Shown: positions 16,049 to 25,552, numbered from the stretch's first letter. The stretch: DNA of 64,000 bases from Mycobacterium dioxanotrophicus (GCF_002157835.1 NZ_CP020809.1:5270001-5334000), one strand, 5' to 3'. Numbers and translations are program-made. Notes: a model not told the origin generated them from the letters alone.

Positions 16049-17236
16049 ATGACGGTTCCCAGTCCCGAGCAGCTGCGCGCCGAGGTCCGCGACTGGCTGG
16101 CCGCAAACTGGCGCGGCCTGCCGAAAACGGCTGACCCCTGGGTGAGTTCACCAGAGCACGTCGCGTGGCTGCAGCGGGTGCTCGACGCCGGTTATGCGGC
16201 CCCCACCTACCCAACTGAATGGTTCGGCCGTGGCTACCCCAACGTCCTGGCCGCCGTCATCGAGCAGGAGTTCCGGGCCGTCAAGGCTCCCGGGGCCCGG
16301 CAGGACAAATACAACATCCCCGCCAACACCGTGCTGGCGTTCGGCAGCGACGAGCTGAAAAGCACGCTGCTGCACGACTTTCTGACCGAACGCAGCCGCA
16401 TGTGCCTGCTCTACAGCGAGCCCGGTGCGGGCTCGGATCTGGCCGCAGTCCACACCACCGCGGTGCGCGACGGCGACCGCTGGGTGGTCAACGGCCAGAA
16501 GGTGTGGACGTCGGGCGCCAAGACCGCCGAGTACGGCCTGCTGATCGCCCGCACCGACTGGGATGTGCCCAAACACAAAGGGCTGAGCTTCTTCATCATG
16601 CCCATGCGCCAACCCGGCATCGAGGTCCGGCCGTTGGTGCAGATCACCGGTGAATCCCATTTCAACGAGGTGTTCATCACCGACGCGTCGGTGCCCGCCA
16701 CCCACCTGATCGGCGGCGAGGGCAACGGCTGGCGGGTGCTGCAGACCGCGCTGGCATACGAACGCTCCATCATGGGTGACGGTGGCCGCGCGTCGCGCAA
16801 TCGCACCCGTGCCGACAACCTCATCGAACTGGCCCGCGAACACCACCGGCTCGACGACCCGGTGATCCGCGACGAGCTGGCCACGGTGCTGTCGTTGCGG
16901 GAACTCAACGCGCTCAACAACGCCCGTGCCAAGGCCGCCGCGACGCAGGGCACATCGAGCTCGATCATGTCGCTCGGCAAGCTCGCGATGTCGCGCATCC
17001 TGCACGCCGAGGCCAAGCTGAAGACCGAGATCATCGGGGCCGAAGCGCTTTTGGCGGGTGCCGACAACCCCGAGGCGGACGACATCAACTTCCTGACGCT
17101 CAACGCCTACTTCACCTCGATCGGTGGCGGCACCGACCAGATCCAGCGCAACATCATCGGCGAACGCGTCCTGGGACTGCCGAAAGAACCCGAGGTCGAC
17201 CGGGACATCCCGTTCCGTCAGGCCCGACGGAGCTGA
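16049..17236 (+). CDS. Acyl-CoA dehydrogenase, second subunit
   Basis: A 395-aa acyl-CoA dehydrogenase. FAD-domain motifs include LLYSEPGAGSDLA near 125 and GQKVWTSGA near 150; the C-terminal signature is IGGGTDQIQRNIIGERVLG near 365. The ATG lies one base after the preceding stop, so the chains are likely made together and form an alpha2-beta2 enzyme. Substrates of heteromeric FadE pairs are usually branched or ring-bearing acyl-CoAs, such as steroid side chains, which suits the Ltp2-like and CoA-transferase neighbours. The true substrate is unknown. Confidence 0.85.
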   Translation: MTVPSPEQLRAEVRDWLAANWRGLPKTADPWVSSPEHVAWLQRVLDAGYAAPTYPTEWFGRGYPNVLAAVIEQEFRAVKAPGARQDKYNIPANTVLAFGSDELKSTLLHDFLTERSRMCLLYSEPGAGSDLAAVHTTAVRDGDRWVVNGQKVWTSGAKTAEYGLLIARTDWDVPKHKGLSFFIMPMRQPGIEVRPLVQITGESHFNEVFITDASVPATHLIGGEGNGWRVLQTALAYERSIMGDGGRASRNRTRADNLIELAREHHRLDDPVIRDELATVLSLRELNALNNARAKAAATQGTSSSIMSLGKLAMSRILHAEAKLKTEIIGAEALLAGADNPEADDINFLTLNAYFTSIGGGTDQIQRNIIGERVLGLPKEPEVDRDIPFRQARRS

Positions 17237-17241
17237 GTCGC

Positions 17242-19629
17242 ATGACGTATGACCCGCCGCTGTCCGGCGTCCGGATCCTCGATCTCGCGACCGGGCCGAT
17301 GACCGCCATCGGTCGGCTGTTGGCCGATCTGGGCGCCGAGGTGACCCCGGTCGACCTGCGCGGGGTGACCGAGCAGGCCACCATCGGACCGCATGTCGAC
17401 GCGGTGGCGCTCGGGTCGGCCATCGACCGCCACGGCATGAGGTCCCTCGCTGTCGACCCCACCACAGCCGGCGGCCGGCACCGATGGACAAAGATGCTCG
17501 CCGACGCCGACATCCTCATCGAGGACACCCGACCGGGTTCGGCGGCAGAAACGGCGTTGGACGTACACCGGATTCACGCCGACCACCCGGCATGCGTCAT
17601 CCTGTCGCTCAGCGACTTCGGCCGCGACACCGACTTCAGCGGCTGGCAGGCGACCACCCCGGTGCTGCATGCCCTGATCAGTGAGCTGTCGCGCTCGGGC
17701 ATACCGGGCCGCGAACCGCTGGTCCCGCCAGGTGACTGGCTGCCGTACCAGGTCGCTGCCGCGCAGGCCGCGGTGATGGTCCTCAGCGTCTACCTCGACC
17801 GGTTACGCACGGGCGCGGGCGATCTCATCGACTTCTCGATTCTCGACGGTGCCATGGCGGCCCTCGACCCGCCGTTCGGCACCGCCGGGACGGCGTCGGT
17901 CGGCGTGCCGATCAGTGCCCAACGCCGTGACTGGAACGCCGAACGCCAACGCTATCCCATCGTCGCGTGCAAGGACGGTCACGTCCGGATCTGCCTGCTG
18001 GCCAAACGCCAATGGCGTGGCATGTTCGAATGGATGGGCAGCCCAACCGAATTCGCCGATCCGCGGTTCGACAGCCTGCGCGAGCGATTCACCTCGCCAA
18101 CGCTGCTCGCGGCCATCGAACGGTTCTGCGCCGACAAGACCCGAGCCGAGCTGGAGGCCGCCGGACAGCGCCACGGTGTGCCGACCGCAGCGGTGCTGAC
18201 CCTCGACGAGGCCCTGGCCACCGAGCAGGTCCGCGAGCGCGGCTTCCTGCGCGACGCCGAGCTCGCCCCCGGACTGGTGGCGCCGGTCCCGGTGGGTGTC
18301 ACCGAGATCGACGGCGTGCGGGCCAGTGCACTCAACGCTGCAGCCGACCGTGCCGCACGGCCCGTATCCGCCCCGGTGCTGACCGGCCGGCCGCGGCGCG
18401 ACGAAGGGCTGCCGCTGGAAGGGCTGCGGGTACTCGACCTCGGGGTGATCGTCGTCGGCAGTGACACCGGCCGGCTGTTCGGCGACCTCGGCGCCGACGT
18501 CGTCAAGATCGAGAACTCGGCGTACCCGGACGGACTGCGGGGCAACCTCGCCTACATGACACAGGGCTTCGCCGCGGGGCACCGCAACAAGCGCTCGATC
18601 GGCATCGACCTGCGGAGCCGGCGCGGCCGCACGCTGGCGCACCGGCTGGTCGCCCAGTCCGACGTGGTGCTGACCAACTTCAAACCCGGCGTCGCCGAGA
18701 CGCTCGGCATGGACCACGCGACCCTGCGCACCGTCAACCCGGGCATCGTGGTGGTCGACAGCTCGGCGTTCGGCCCGACGGGGCCGTGGGCGAAACGGCT
18801 CGGCTACGGGCCGCTGGTGCGTGCCGCAGCCGGTTTCACCGCCGCGTGGGTGTACCCGGGCGAACCCGACACCTTCTGCGACACCGTCACCGTCTACCCG
18901 GATCACGTATGCGCCCGCATCGGCACGCTGGCCGCCCTGGCGCTGCTGCTGCGCCGCGAACGCACCGGCACCGGTGGGTCGGTGAGCGTCGCCCAGTCCG
19001 AGGTGATGCTCAGCCATCTCGGCGCCGACATCGCGGCCGACGTGCTGCAGCAGCGCGGACACCGGCGTTGCGACCGGCCGCAGCACGACGCGCCGTGGGG
19101 TTTGTTCCCCGCCGCCGGGACCGATGCGTGGGTGGCGGTCACGGTGCGCGACGACGCCGACTGGGCGGCGCTGTGCCAGACCGTCGGGCGTCCCGACCTG
19201 CACGCCGACCCCCAGTTGGCCGACCGCGCCGGGCGCGACCGGCACCGCGTGCGGATCGACGACGCGGTGCGTGCCTGGACCACGACGCGGTGCCCCAAAG
19301 AGGTGATGGAGCGGTTGCAGACGGCCGGCGTCCCGGCGGGTGCTGTGCTGCACGCCGCCGACGTACCGGAGTGGGACTACTACGTACAGCGCCGCGCGTT
19401 TCGCGAGGAACTCCACCCGCACGGCGCCGAACCGTTCACCATGGAGAACGCGCAGATCCATGCCGAGCGGGTCGCCGATCCCCCGCTTGGTCAGGCCCCG
19501 CTGCTGGGTGAGCAGACCCGCCAGATCGCCGCGGAATTGCTGGGCCTGTCCGACCCGGAGATCGACGACCTCCTCGCCGCCGGAGTCCTGGAGATACGCC
19601 GTGGGGCGAGCGAAGCGACGTCGAGATAG
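17242..19629 (+). CDS. Tandem-domain CaiB/BaiF family III CoA-transferase
   Basis: A 795-aa protein made of two complete family III CoA-transferase domains (about 1-380 and 393-780), each starting with the LxGxRxLDL pattern (LSGVRILDLATGP; LEGLRVLDLGVIV). Family members are normally about 400 aa and form interlocked dimers, so this chain may be a built-in dimer. At the catalytic carboxylate position the first repeat has Asp (DFSILDGAM) and the second has Glu (SVAQSEVM). The family moves CoA between acids, which here would activate the substrate for the adjacent dehydrogenase pair. It begins 5 bp after the second dehydrogenase gene. Confidence 0.87.
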   Translation: MTYDPPLSGVRILDLATGPMTAIGRLLADLGAEVTPVDLRGVTEQATIGPHVDAVALGSAIDRHGMRSLAVDPTTAGGRHRWTKMLADADILIEDTRPGSAAETALDVHRIHADHPACVILSLSDFGRDTDFSGWQATTPVLHALISELSRSGIPGREPLVPPGDWLPYQVAAAQAAVMVLSVYLDRLRTGAGDLIDFSILDGAMAALDPPFGTAGTASVGVPISAQRRDWNAERQRYPIVACKDGHVRICLLAKRQWRGMFEWMGSPTEFADPRFDSLRERFTSPTLLAAIERFCADKTRAELEAAGQRHGVPTAAVLTLDEALATEQVRERGFLRDAELAPGLVAPVPVGVTEIDGVRASALNAAADRAARPVSAPVLTGRPRRDEGLPLEGLRVLDLGVIVVGSDTGRLFGDLGADVVKIENSAYPDGLRGNLAYMTQGFAAGHRNKRSIGIDLRSRRGRTLAHRLVAQSDVVLTNFKPGVAETLGMDHATLRTVNPGIVVVDSSAFGPTGPWAKRLGYGPLVRAAAGFTAAWVYPGEPDTFCDTVTVYPDHVCARIGTLAALALLLRRERTGTGGSVSVAQSEVMLSHLGADIAADVLQQRGHRRCDRPQHDAPWGLFPAAGTDAWVAVTVRDDADWAALCQTVGRPDLHADPQLADRAGRDRHRVRIDDAVRAWTTTRCPKEVMERLQTAGVPAGAVLHAADVPEWDYYVQRRAFREELHPHGAEPFTMENAQIHAERVADPPLGQAPLLGEQTRQIAAELLGLSDPEIDDLLAAGVLEIRRGASEATSR

Positions 19630-19709
19630 TCAACGTTGACCGGCCCGGCAGGGCGGTCTCGTAGGATTCGGGACATCACAGCACCAATGGATCGGCGGGC
19701 GTAGCGGCG

Positions 19710-20642
19710 ATGGAGATCGACTTCACCCGCCTGCGCTACTTCGTGGCGGTCGCCGAGGAACTGCACTTCAAACGCGCCGCGGACCGGCTGATGATCACGC
19801 CGCCGCCGCTGAGCAAGCAGATCAAGCTGCTGGAAAAGGAGCTCGGCGGCGAACTGTTCGAGCGCACCTACCACGAGGTGCGGCTGACGACGCTGGGCGC
19901 GCAACTGCTGGGCCCGGCCCGCGACATCCTCCGTCAGGTCGACGAGCTCAAGGAGACGGCCGAACAAATCACCAAGGGCACCACGCCCATTCGCGTCGGA
20001 GCCACCGCGTATGCCCCGTCGGATTTCCTCGCGCAGTTGGAGACCGCGGTCGCCCGGCAGCCCGAACCGACCGAGTTCAGCGTGCCGGGTTCGGCCGCGG
20101 AGGTCACCGCGAAGCTGGTCTCCGGGCACATCGACCTGGGGCTGATCCACCTCCCCTCGTCCGACCGGCGGCTGCGACACAAGATCGTCGCCACCTATCA
20201 AGGTGCTATTGCCGTACGCTTCGACGATCCGCTGGCCGGTCAGGAGATGGTCGGCATCGAGGCGTTGCGCGACCGCGACGTGGTGATCGACTTCGCCCGG
20301 CCGAATCCCGTCGTGCTGGCCGGTCTGACCCGTCGGCTCAACGCCCGTGGTGTCACCCGCATCGTGCGCACCACGAGTCAGCTCGGCGGGGAATTGGAGA
20401 TGGCCACCCAGGTGTTCAACCGGCACCTGGTGGCCGTCGTCAGCTACGCTCCGGCGTCGGCGATCGGCAGGATATTCTCCCCGCCGGAGTTCGACCTCAT
20501 CCCCATCGACGAGAATACTTGGCCGCCAGCAGAAATCGCGCTGGCCTGGGTGCCCGACCGGCTCCGGCACCCCGCGCAGATGGAATCCCTGGTGGACCGG
20601 ATTTCCGCAGCAGTGGCACCGGTCCGCCACGGGTTGGGATAA
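19710..20642 (+). CDS. LysR-family transcriptional regulator
   Basis: A 310-aa LysR regulator: wHTH in residues 1-62 (FKRAADRLMITPPPLSKQI), a linker helix, and an effector domain from about 90 to 300. It follows the CoA-transferase gene by 80 bp on the same strand. It most likely controls the acyl-CoA cluster 13217-19629, but this is inference from position. The start at ATG 19710 aligns with the family (MEIDFTRLRYFVAVAEELHF); the ribosome site is weak. Confidence 0.85.
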   Translation: MEIDFTRLRYFVAVAEELHFKRAADRLMITPPPLSKQIKLLEKELGGELFERTYHEVRLTTLGAQLLGPARDILRQVDELKETAEQITKGTTPIRVGATAYAPSDFLAQLETAVARQPEPTEFSVPGSAAEVTAKLVSGHIDLGLIHLPSSDRRLRHKIVATYQGAIAVRFDDPLAGQEMVGIEALRDRDVVIDFARPNPVVLAGLTRRLNARGVTRIVRTTSQLGGELEMATQVFNRHLVAVVSYAPASAIGRIFSPPEFDLIPIDENTWPPAEIALAWVPDRLRHPAQMESLVDRISAAVAPVRHGLG

Positions 20643-20649
20643 TCGGCCG

Positions 20650-21027
20650 ATGCAACAGGCGTGCCCGTGTGGATCCGGTGAGGAGTACGGGCATTGCTGT
20701 GGCGCGCTGCACCGCGGCGAACGCACCGCCGCCACGGCGCTGGCACTGATGCGGTCGCGCTTCAGCGCGTTCGCTCTCGGAGACGCCGACTATCTGATCG
20801 CCACCTGGCATCCCGAGACCAGGCCGAAGCGATTGGACCTCGACGACGGCATCGTGTGGCGCCGGCTGCAGATCGTCGACACCGACGCGGGCGGCACCGA
20901 CGACGAGACCGGCGTGGTGGAATTCCGCGCCCAGTACGAACACGACGGCAAACGCCACATCCTGCATGAGCGCAGCCGGTTCGACCGGGACCGCCGCGGC
21001 GCATGGCGTTACATCGACGGTAAGTAA
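20650..21027 (+). CDS. YchJ-like SEC-C motif protein (UPF0225)
   Basis: A 125-aa protein with an N-terminal SEC-C-type zinc knuckle (CPCGSGEEYGHCCGALH) followed by an NTF2-like domain (ATALALMRSRFSAFALGDADY). It corresponds to the YchJ/UPF0225 family, about 150 aa in E. coli. The molecular role is unknown; SEC-C knuckles bind zinc and often contact ribosomes or SecB in other proteins. It begins 7 bp after the LysR stop codon and is followed by the alcohol dehydrogenase gene. Confidence 0.82.
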   Translation: MQQACPCGSGEEYGHCCGALHRGERTAATALALMRSRFSAFALGDADYLIATWHPETRPKRLDLDDGIVWRRLQIVDTDAGGTDDETGVVEFRAQYEHDGKRHILHERSRFDRDRRGAWRYIDGK

Positions 21028-21059
21028 TCGGCACCGACAAGGTAAGGGAGACAACGATC

Positions 21060-22076
21060 ATGCGCGGAGCGGTCATGTACGGCAAGGGCGACGTCCGGCT
21101 GGAGCAACTGCCGGAACCGACGATCGTCGAACCCACGGACGCGATCGTGCGCAACGCCGCTTCCTGCGTGTGCGGGTCGGACCTGTGGAACTATCGCGGC
21201 ATCAACGAGACCCCGAAGCCCAGGCCGTTCGGCCATGAGTACTGCGGGGTCGTCGAAGCGGTCGGCGACGCTGTCACCACCGTGAAACCGGGCGACTTCG
21301 TGATCGGCTCCTTCTTCTCCTCTGATGGCACCTGCCCCAACTGCCGCAACGGTTTTCAGACCTACTGCCTGAACGCGAAACCGATGATCGGCTGTCAGGC
21401 CGAAGCGGTGCGGGTGCCGTGGGCCGACGGCAGCCTGGTCGCCACCCCCGAACAGCCGTCGGCCGACCTGATCCCCAGCCTGCTGGCGTCCTCCGACGTG
21501 ATGGGCACCGGCTGGTTCGCCGCCGACGCCGCCCGGGTGGCGCCGGGCATGACCGTGGCGGTCGTCGGTGACGGTGCGGTCGGGTTGTGCGGGGTCATCG
21601 CGGCGCGGCAACTCGGGGCGGAACGGGTGATCGCCATGAGCCGGCACGCACCGCGCCAACAGCTGGCCCTCGCGTTCGGCGCCACCGACATCGTCGAGGA
21701 ACGCGGCGAGGAGGGCGTGGCCAAGATCAAGGACATGACCGACGGCATCGGGGCCGATGCCGTGCTGGAATGCGTCGGGACCGGCGACGCCATGGACCAG
21801 GCGATCGCCTCGGCGCGCCCGGGCGCCACCGTCGGGTTCGTCGGGGTGCCGCACGGGGTCACCATCGACGGCACCACGCTGTTCCGCAGCCAGGTCGGCG
21901 TCAACGGAGGCCTGGCACCGGTACGCCGGTTCCTGCCCCACCTGATCGAGCTGGTGTTCAACGGGACCATCGACCCGGGCCGGGTGTTCGACACCGTGAT
22001 GCCGCTCGACGACGTCGCCGAGGCCTACCGCGCCATGGACGAACGCCGCGCCATCAAGGTGCTGCTGCAGCCGTGA
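21060..22076 (+). CDS. Zinc-dependent alcohol dehydrogenase (MDR family)
   Basis: A 338-aa medium-chain dehydrogenase. Catalytic zinc ligands are Cys38 (CVCGSD) and His59 (GHEY). The structural zinc loop reads DGTCPNC-x7-C, with Asp in place of the first of the usual four cysteines. The nucleotide fold is seen in VAVVGDGAVGL near residue 165. AAGGGAGA precedes the ATG. The last 33 bases of the gene plus two following bases are repeated, with one silent change, 9.2 kb downstream at 31218-31252. This marks the gene's 3' end as the insertion site of the island described below. Confidence 0.88.
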   Translation: MRGAVMYGKGDVRLEQLPEPTIVEPTDAIVRNAASCVCGSDLWNYRGINETPKPRPFGHEYCGVVEAVGDAVTTVKPGDFVIGSFFSSDGTCPNCRNGFQTYCLNAKPMIGCQAEAVRVPWADGSLVATPEQPSADLIPSLLASSDVMGTGWFAADAARVAPGMTVAVVGDGAVGLCGVIAARQLGAERVIAMSRHAPRQQLALAFGATDIVEERGEEGVAKIKDMTDGIGADAVLECVGTGDAMDQAIASARPGATVGFVGVPHGVTIDGTTLFRSQVGVNGGLAPVRRFLPHLIELVFNGTIDPGRVFDTVMPLDDVAEAYRAMDERRAIKVLLQP

Positions 22077-22078
22077 TC
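22044..22078 (+). repeat. Left 35-bp direct repeat of the 9.2-kb island
   Basis: A 35-bp segment covering the last ten codons and stop of the alcohol dehydrogenase gene plus two bases. It recurs at 31218-31252 with 34/35 identity: 26 bp identical, one G/A difference, then 8 bp identical. The difference (CAG or CAA) is silent for glutamine, so both copies could end the gene. Confidence 0.93.
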
Positions 22079-22094
22079 GCTGCGGCCGCGATGC

Positions 22095-23744
22095 TCATTG
22101 TTCGCTCCTGCTGAATACGGGTTCTCCGGCGAGGAATACGTCGGTGACGGTGACTTCGCAGAGCTCATCGGCGGGCACCTGACGTGGGTCTCGGTCGAGT
22201 GCGATGAGATCGGCGAATTTGCCGACTTCGAGTGTGCCGCGCGTGTGTTCCTCGCCGAGCGCGTATGCGCCGCCGAGCGTGTGCATCTGCAGCGCCTCAT
22301 AGACAGTGACCTGCTGGGCCGTATCGAGCTGCAGGCCGTGAAAGGTACGCCGCGACACCGCACTCGCAATCGACAGGAACGGGTTGGTCTGACCGATCTC
22401 CGAACCCACCCAGACATCGGAGCTCCCGGACACCGGCCAGCGGTCGTCGATCAATCGCCGCAGCGGGAACTGCCGCTGACGGGCGTACTCGCCGACGTAG
22501 TCGGGGATGAACTCGGCGAAGTTGTAGATGAACACCGGTTGCGGCACCGGCACGATTCCAGCGGCCTTCCATGCCGAGGTGAGCGCCGGGTAGTCGGGTA
22601 CGAAGTTGCCGGCATGTTCGATGCGGATACGCGGGCCGTCACCCCGCCGCTTCACCGAGGCCAGCGCCTGGCACACCTCTAACTGCGCCCGGTCCCCGTT
22701 TGCATGCACGGCCAGCTGCAGCCCGGCGTCCTGAGTGCGTTGCGCAAGTTCGACGATCTCCGCTGTGGACAGGGCGATTTCGCCGCAGTTGTGGCCGTCG
22801 CCATGCGCATATGGTCGCGAGAGCGCAGCGCGCGCCGCTGAATATCCACCATCGGCGAAGGCCTTGACTCCCTGGATCCGCAGACGGCTGGGATCACTTG
22901 CCAGGGTGGCCCACTGGCGGTGATCACAGGCCTGTTCCAACGTCACCGTCCCCGGGGTCCACAGATAGATGTGGATGCGGGCTGATATTCGCCCCGCCGA
23001 GATGCCGGCGTCGTATAGCTCCAGCCCCTGTGTCAGCGAGTCGGAGATTTCGCCGATTGTGGTAACACCGTTGACGGTGAACAACTCTCGGATACCTGTC
23101 TCCACGGCCCGCTCGGCGTGCTGGCGGTCGAGGCCCGGGAACGGCAACAACTTGTCCATTTCGGTGACGACACCGGTGGGCTCACCACTTACGTCGCGAT
23201 GCACCGCCGGTTTTCCGGTGATGCTGTAGTCCACCGCCTCGTATCCGGCATCGATGCCGGATAGCTGTAGCGCGCGGCTGTTCAAGATGCTCAAGTGGCC
23301 GCCGGCGCGAATCGCGATCGCGATGTCACTGCTGACTGAATCGAGTTCGCGTCGGGTCGGGAAACGACGATCGGCCAGCTTCTGGTCGAAGAACAGATTC
23401 GCCTGCCCCACCAGCCATCCGTCGCGCGTCTTGTCCAGATTGTCCCGCAAGGTGTCCAACACGTCTGCCACCGTTGAGCAGCCCGGCGCACGGACGTCGA
23501 CCATGCTGTAGGCAGCCTTGGCGGCCACCTCGGCGTGGGCGTGCGGGTCGACGAATCCAGGCATGAGCACCTTGGCGCCGAGATCGACCACCTCGTCCCA
23601 GTCGGCCCTGTCCAGCTCGGCGGCCGGCACCACGTCGTGGATGAGACCGTCCTTGACCATCACCACACCGGGCCCATCGAACTCCTTGGGCCCCAACGTG
23701 ATCACCCTGTCGGCGCGAATGGCCGTCACGGCGCCCTCAGACAT
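22095..23744 (-). CDS. YtcJ-like metal-dependent amidohydrolase
   Basis: A 549-aa amidohydrolase-superfamily enzyme of the YtcJ/NfdA group. The metal motif is His68-x-His70 (VDPHAHAE); further ligand candidates are Lys in GVKAFADGG, His in VHANGDRA, His in RIEHAG and Asp in SGSSDVWV. There is no signal peptide, so it is cytoplasmic. Characterised relatives hydrolyse N-substituted formamides and similar amides. Its start overlaps the EthD-like gene by 8 bp, and it ends the leftward operon that begins with the LLM monooxygenase. A role in hydrolysing an amide made by ring oxidation is inference. Confidence 0.85.
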   Translation of the reverse strand: MSEGAVTAIRADRVITLGPKEFDGPGVVMVKDGLIHDVVPAAELDRADWDEVVDLGAKVLMPGFVDPHAHAEVAAKAAYSMVDVRAPGCSTVADVLDTLRDNLDKTRDGWLVGQANLFFDQKLADRRFPTRRELDSVSSDIAIAIRAGGHLSILNSRALQLSGIDAGYEAVDYSITGKPAVHRDVSGEPTGVVTEMDKLLPFPGLDRQHAERAVETGIRELFTVNGVTTIGEISDSLTQGLELYDAGISAGRISARIHIYLWTPGTVTLEQACDHRQWATLASDPSRLRIQGVKAFADGGYSAARAALSRPYAHGDGHNCGEIALSTAEIVELAQRTQDAGLQLAVHANGDRAQLEVCQALASVKRRGDGPRIRIEHAGNFVPDYPALTSAWKAAGIVPVPQPVFIYNFAEFIPDYVGEYARQRQFPLRRLIDDRWPVSGSSDVWVGSEIGQTNPFLSIASAVSRRTFHGLQLDTAQQVTVYEALQMHTLGGAYALGEEHTRGTLEVGKFADLIALDRDPRQVPADELCEVTVTDVFLAGEPVFSRSEQ

Positions 23745-24030
23745 GCCGCGGGACGTTCAGAACAGTCACGCCCGCGTCGGCGAAATTGGCCAAATCGTCG
23801 ACCGCCGCCTTACCGGGTACCGAGGTCAAGGACGCCGCAGCGTCCTCGCTGGAGGCATAGCTCAATCGGGCCAGGACGTAAAACGGCGAATCCTGGTCAG
23901 TGACCTTGCCCCAGGAGAACTCGCGGAGCATGGGCAGCTTGTGAACGAGTGGAATGTGAGTGTCGCGGTAGTACGCATCGAACGCGTCCGGGGCCGCCGG
24001 CCGATTGTAGAGCACGATAACGTCATGCAT
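23737..24030 (-). CDS. EthD-family dimeric alpha-beta barrel protein
   Basis: A 97-aa EthD-like protein (ferredoxin-like fold): VLYNRPAAPDAFDAYYRDTHIPLVHKLP is the family start, with the typical Tyr-x3-His spacing around residues 20-26. EthD proteins accompany oxygenases and are needed for ether degradation in actinomycetes, but their chemistry is poorly known; some relatives act as cyclases or monooxygenases. It sits between the permease and amidohydrolase genes, overlapping the latter by 8 bp, so it belongs to this pathway. Confidence 0.75.
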   Translation of the reverse strand: MHDVIVLYNRPAAPDAFDAYYRDTHIPLVHKLPMLREFSWGKVTDQDSPFYVLARLSYASSEDAAASLTSVPGKAAVDDLANFADAGVTVLNVPRHV

Positions 24031-24070
24031 GGCAATGCCTTTCGAGGAAATGCGGGTGACTGCGCAGGAT

Positions 24071-25552
24071 TCATTCCGTGGTGGTCAACGTGGCAGGTGC
24101 AGGCGTGTCCGCAGCCTGCGGGGCTACCGCACGCGTCGAGCGCATGCTGCCGTAGCCCCCCGAGCGGCGGGGCGCCAGAAACAGCAGGGTGCCCAGGATG
24201 TAGACCACACCGGCGCTGATCGCCGCGGGGAACGAGGCTGTCGTGTACTGAAACGGCGTGCGGTACACGTAGGTGACCGGGTCAAGCAGATAGATGTACG
24301 TGCCGATACCCGCGGCGAATGCGGCAAATCCGACAGGGTTGAGCCCCGCCACGTAGAAGTACTTCGATGAACGGCCGGGCAGGTACAGAGACAGCACGTC
24401 AAACCGCTGGCGCCGCAGCACAAACCAGTCAGCGATCTGGATGCCACACAGCGGCGCGAACGCGACACCGAGGAATGCCAGGAAGATCGAGAAGAACGAC
24501 TCCGCGGAGCCCGCGAAGAAACCGACCACCACCATCGCCGGCAGCGACACCAGGAAAATCGTCCACTTCCACGACAGCCTGTCCGCCTTGGGAAGTTGCC
24601 TCACCGCGAGGCTTGACGCGTAGATGCCCATCATCGCGGTACCGACGTTGGCGATCAGCAGAAAACCCAGCATGATCATTCCGATGATGACACCGCCCTG
24701 GTCGACCAGGAATGAGGTCGGGTCACCACCGGAGTCTTTGACCACCAGGCCGGTGTAGAGGCCGACGAGTGAGCCGATCCCCACACCGAGGCCGAATCCG
24801 ACGACGACCGGCCACAACGACTGCCGCGCACTGGGACTGGTGCGCACGATAGTTCCGATGTAGGGCCACCACGACAGGTTGACGGCGATCAGAACTTCCA
24901 GGGCGCTGGCCCAGTTGCCTGCGGCGGTGCCGTAGGGGGCCACGGCGACGGCATCGAGGACGCCGTGGACACCGACACGCATGACGAGCAGGCCGAGTAC
25001 GACCATGCTCATCACCGCGACGATGATCGCGATGATCGGCCCGCGGCTGCGCACGTATTCCGGCCCCTTGCGGATCAAGTCGAGAACCACGAACACTGCC
25101 AGTACACCCACGACGGCGACGCACAGGTTCCAGTATTTGCGGTCCATGATCCCGAACGTGACCAGCAGTTCGGCGATGGCGCGGCCCTTATAGATGAACA
25201 GGATGACGTTCCAGCCCATCGTCGAGGCGTACACCAGGAACAGCGACACATACGACCCGCGGGTGCCCAGCTGGGCCCGGCTGGCAACCACCGAGTCGAT
25301 GCCGTACTTCGAGCACATCGGCAAGGTCGCGAGAGTGACCAGAAGGATGCCCAGCAGCGAACCACCGAGCAGTGCGAATGTGCCAGGCGTCGCGGTGAGG
25401 TAATTGGAGACGAATCCCCCGATCGTGAAACACCAGGTGGCCATTGCCGCGGAAAATGCCGCCAGGAAGATCGCAAGCTTGCCGAAGCCGCGTTCCGAGC
25501 GCATGAGCGGCCAGCCGTTCTCCTCGGCCAGCTTGTAGTCACCGATAGTCAC
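24071..25552 (-). CDS. NCS1-family nucleobase/cation symporter-like permease
   Basis: A 493-aa membrane protein with about 12 hydrophobic segments. The family N-terminal pattern ENGWPL and the region GGFVSNYLTATPGTFALLGG in segment 1 mark it as NCS1 (purine, cytosine, allantoin, hydantoin or thiamine uptake with Na+ or H+). It starts with GTG at 25552, whose GTGA overlaps the stop of the 52-aa membrane protein gene, so both are translationally coupled. The neighbouring oxidative genes suggest it imports their heterocyclic or amide-like substrate. Specificity cannot be read from sequence. Confidence 0.88.
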   Translation of the reverse strand: MTIGDYKLAEENGWPLMRSERGFGKLAIFLAAFSAAMATWCFTIGGFVSNYLTATPGTFALLGGSLLGILLVTLATLPMCSKYGIDSVVASRAQLGTRGSYVSLFLVYASTMGWNVILFIYKGRAIAELLVTFGIMDRKYWNLCVAVVGVLAVFVVLDLIRKGPEYVRSRGPIIAIIVAVMSMVVLGLLVMRVGVHGVLDAVAVAPYGTAAGNWASALEVLIAVNLSWWPYIGTIVRTSPSARQSLWPVVVGFGLGVGIGSLVGLYTGLVVKDSGGDPTSFLVDQGGVIIGMIMLGFLLIANVGTAMMGIYASSLAVRQLPKADRLSWKWTIFLVSLPAMVVVGFFAGSAESFFSIFLAFLGVAFAPLCGIQIADWFVLRRQRFDVLSLYLPGRSSKYFYVAGLNPVGFAAFAAGIGTYIYLLDPVTYVYRTPFQYTTASFPAAISAGVVYILGTLLFLAPRRSGGYGSMRSTRAVAPQAADTPAPATLTTTE

